Assembly (NCBI GenBank): GCA_003484785.1
Contig: DNAD01000214.1
Coordinates: 1-6,342, forward strand
DNA length: 6,342 bases
Source of the DNA: Lachnospiraceae bacterium
GTDB taxonomy: Bacteria; Bacillota; Clostridia; Lachnospirales; Lachnospiraceae
Direction: 5' to 3'
Below are positions 5,503 to 6,342 of the stretch, piece by piece. Numbering within the stretch: the first letter of the stretch is position 1; each line of letters begins with the position of its first letter. A program made the position numbers and the translations under genes. The notes under the pieces were generated by a model. That model saw only the letters and a program-made list of their open reading frames with translations. It did not search any database and was not told the origin of the DNA.

Positions 5503-6285
5503 TTATTCCGTCCCCAGCCCGGAGGGATCAAGGTTTTCACCCTCGTATATTATGTCATAGCCGACTATGGTCTCATCATCGGACAGCGCCGCAAGCACAT
5601 CGCCGCGAGCTACCTCCGCGCCCTTCAAAGCCCTGATCTGCGGGTCTCCCGAGATAAGGTAGACAGTCTCATAGCCGTTTTTGTGATCAACTCTTATGGC
5701 AAAGCGGAATTCATTCTCCTGTGGCTCATACTCTAAGATCTCCTCCACAACGCCCCCTGCCGCAGCTATCACTTCACATCCCGAAGGAGCTGCCATTATG
5801 AGCCTGTAGGGATTGCTTCCGGCCTGAGAGGTCGGATCGCTTATTATGGCCGCGGAACCGTTTATCGGAAAGACACCGGGTATGTCCTCACCCTGAGGTT
5901 TTTTTGAAGGATCGGTACTTTCTGCGTCCTCTTCTTTTTCTTTGCCGTCTTTGTCCGTTTTATTTTCTTTGTTCTCTTTGTTCTTCCCGTTACCGGCAGG
6001 CTTTTCGCTGCTTCGGGAGATTTCCTCAAGCTCCTGCTTCAGAGCGTTATTCTCCTCCCTTAAGGCTTCTATCCTGGCTTCATAACCGTTTTCACCGTAC
6101 ATTGCCTCATTGTTTCTGAGTATAACGGAAACAAAAAGGCAGATGATGATCGCAAAAAAAGAAAGGATCAGAACTATCCACCTGGCCAGCTTATCAAAGG
6201 TCAGTTCATATGAGCTTGCGTTGTCAGAAGTATCCGGAATAAACATGACCGTATATCTGCTTATTCCCCTCTTCTTTTTTTTCAT
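5503..6285 (-). CDS. Degenerate LytM/M23-like membrane protein, bactofilin partner
   Basis: 260 residues. A basic MKKKKRG start and a short cytoplasmic segment (YTVMFIPDTSDNASSYEL) precede a transmembrane helix at 35-56. A coiled coil follows (about 67-90), then a low-complexity K/E/N/D linker (94-130), then a LytM-like domain at about 138-255. That domain keeps the fold signature: VFPINGS, APSGCEVIAAAGGVVEEI, VDHKNGYETVYL, VARGDVLAAL and a terminal LDP. The zinc ligands are not visible: the first H-x-G-x-D block reads PYRLIMAA, and the final HLHFE block reads GYDIIYEGE. It is therefore probably not a peptidase, and may act as a regulator or scaffold like other degenerate LytM proteins (EnvC, NlpD; SpoIIQ lacks part of the site). 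Its cytoplasmic N terminus is a likely contact for the bactofilin encoded one base downstream. The ATG at 6285 has AGGG 9 bases upstream. It is the first operon gene visible in the window. Confidence 0.85.
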   Translation of the reverse strand: MKKKKRGISRYTVMFIPDTSDNASSYELTFDKLARWIVLILSFFAIIICLFVSVILRNNEAMYGENGYEARIEALREENNALKQELEEISRSSEKPAGNGKNKENKENKTDKDGKEKEEDAESTDPSKKPQGEDIPGVFPINGSAAIISDPTSQAGSNPYRLIMAAPSGCEVIAAAGGVVEEILEYEPQENEFRFAIRVDHKNGYETVYLISGDPQIRALKGAEVARGDVLAALSDDETIVGYDIIYEGENLDPSGLGTE

Positions 6286-6342
6286 CCCAGTCTACCCTGT
6301 GCCGGTTTATTATCAATCGTATAGTTACTATTCACAGCCTTT

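Noticed and set aside
5502..5540. Longer bactofilin starting at GTG 5540
   Set aside because: The extra 13 residues lie entirely within the previous gene, are unlike bactofilin N termini, and the ATG at 5501 has a better-placed ribosome binding site and the stop-start junction TAATATG.
6286..6342. Promoter for the five-gene operon at the right edge
   Set aside because: GATAAT and TATACG occur on the minus strand but no -35 partner at 16-18 bases is convincing. Possible tail codons of an upstream gene ending in TAG cannot be distinguished from noise in 57 bases.

Overview
The window suggests a Bacillota (Firmicutes) genome, most likely a motile or ancestrally motile Clostridia of the Lachnospiraceae type. 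The reasons are the moderate base composition with frequent ATA and AGG/AGA codons, the Shine-Dalgarno sites, a YerC/YecD-family TrpR-like regulator, a two-motif CheC, and a bactofilin next to a membrane-anchored LytM-like protein. This placement is inferred from gene content and style, not from a database match. All eight supported genes lie on the minus strand, so transcription runs from high to low coordinates. I saw no tRNA, rRNA, CRISPR array or insertion sequence.

Right block (6285 down to 1598): five tightly packed, partly overlapping genes that look like one translationally coupled operon. In order of transcription they are a membrane-anchored LytM/M23-like protein with no recognisable zinc ligands, a bactofilin, a membrane-anchored GH25 muramidase, a GspF/PilC-type membrane protein, and a 456-residue single-pass membrane protein with bactofilin-like beta-strand repeats near its C terminus. 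Gene junctions are a 1-base gap, a 26-base overlap, an 8-base overlap and a 1-base overlap (TAATG). The block reads as a cell-envelope module: an internal polymer (bactofilin), a probable wall-side regulator, an enzyme that cuts glycan strands, and a secretion/pilus-type platform protein with an unknown partner. No assembly ATPase, pilin or prepilin peptidase is visible in the window.

Middle block (1516 down to 534): a CheC-family CheY-P phosphatase with its own TATAAT -10 candidate, then a YerC/YecD-type TrpR-like regulator that starts with TTG behind a strong ribosome binding site. A 10-base perfect palindrome lies between them.

Left block (488 down to 1): a consensus-like sigma-A promoter (TTGAAA, 17 bases, TACAAT) and a strong ribosome binding site drive a secreted protein with a signal peptide and charged, helical 29-residue repeats. 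It runs off the left edge of the window. The 57 bases beyond the first gene at the right edge (6286-6342) hold only that gene's ribosome binding site and no promoter I can support, so the operon may begin outside the window.
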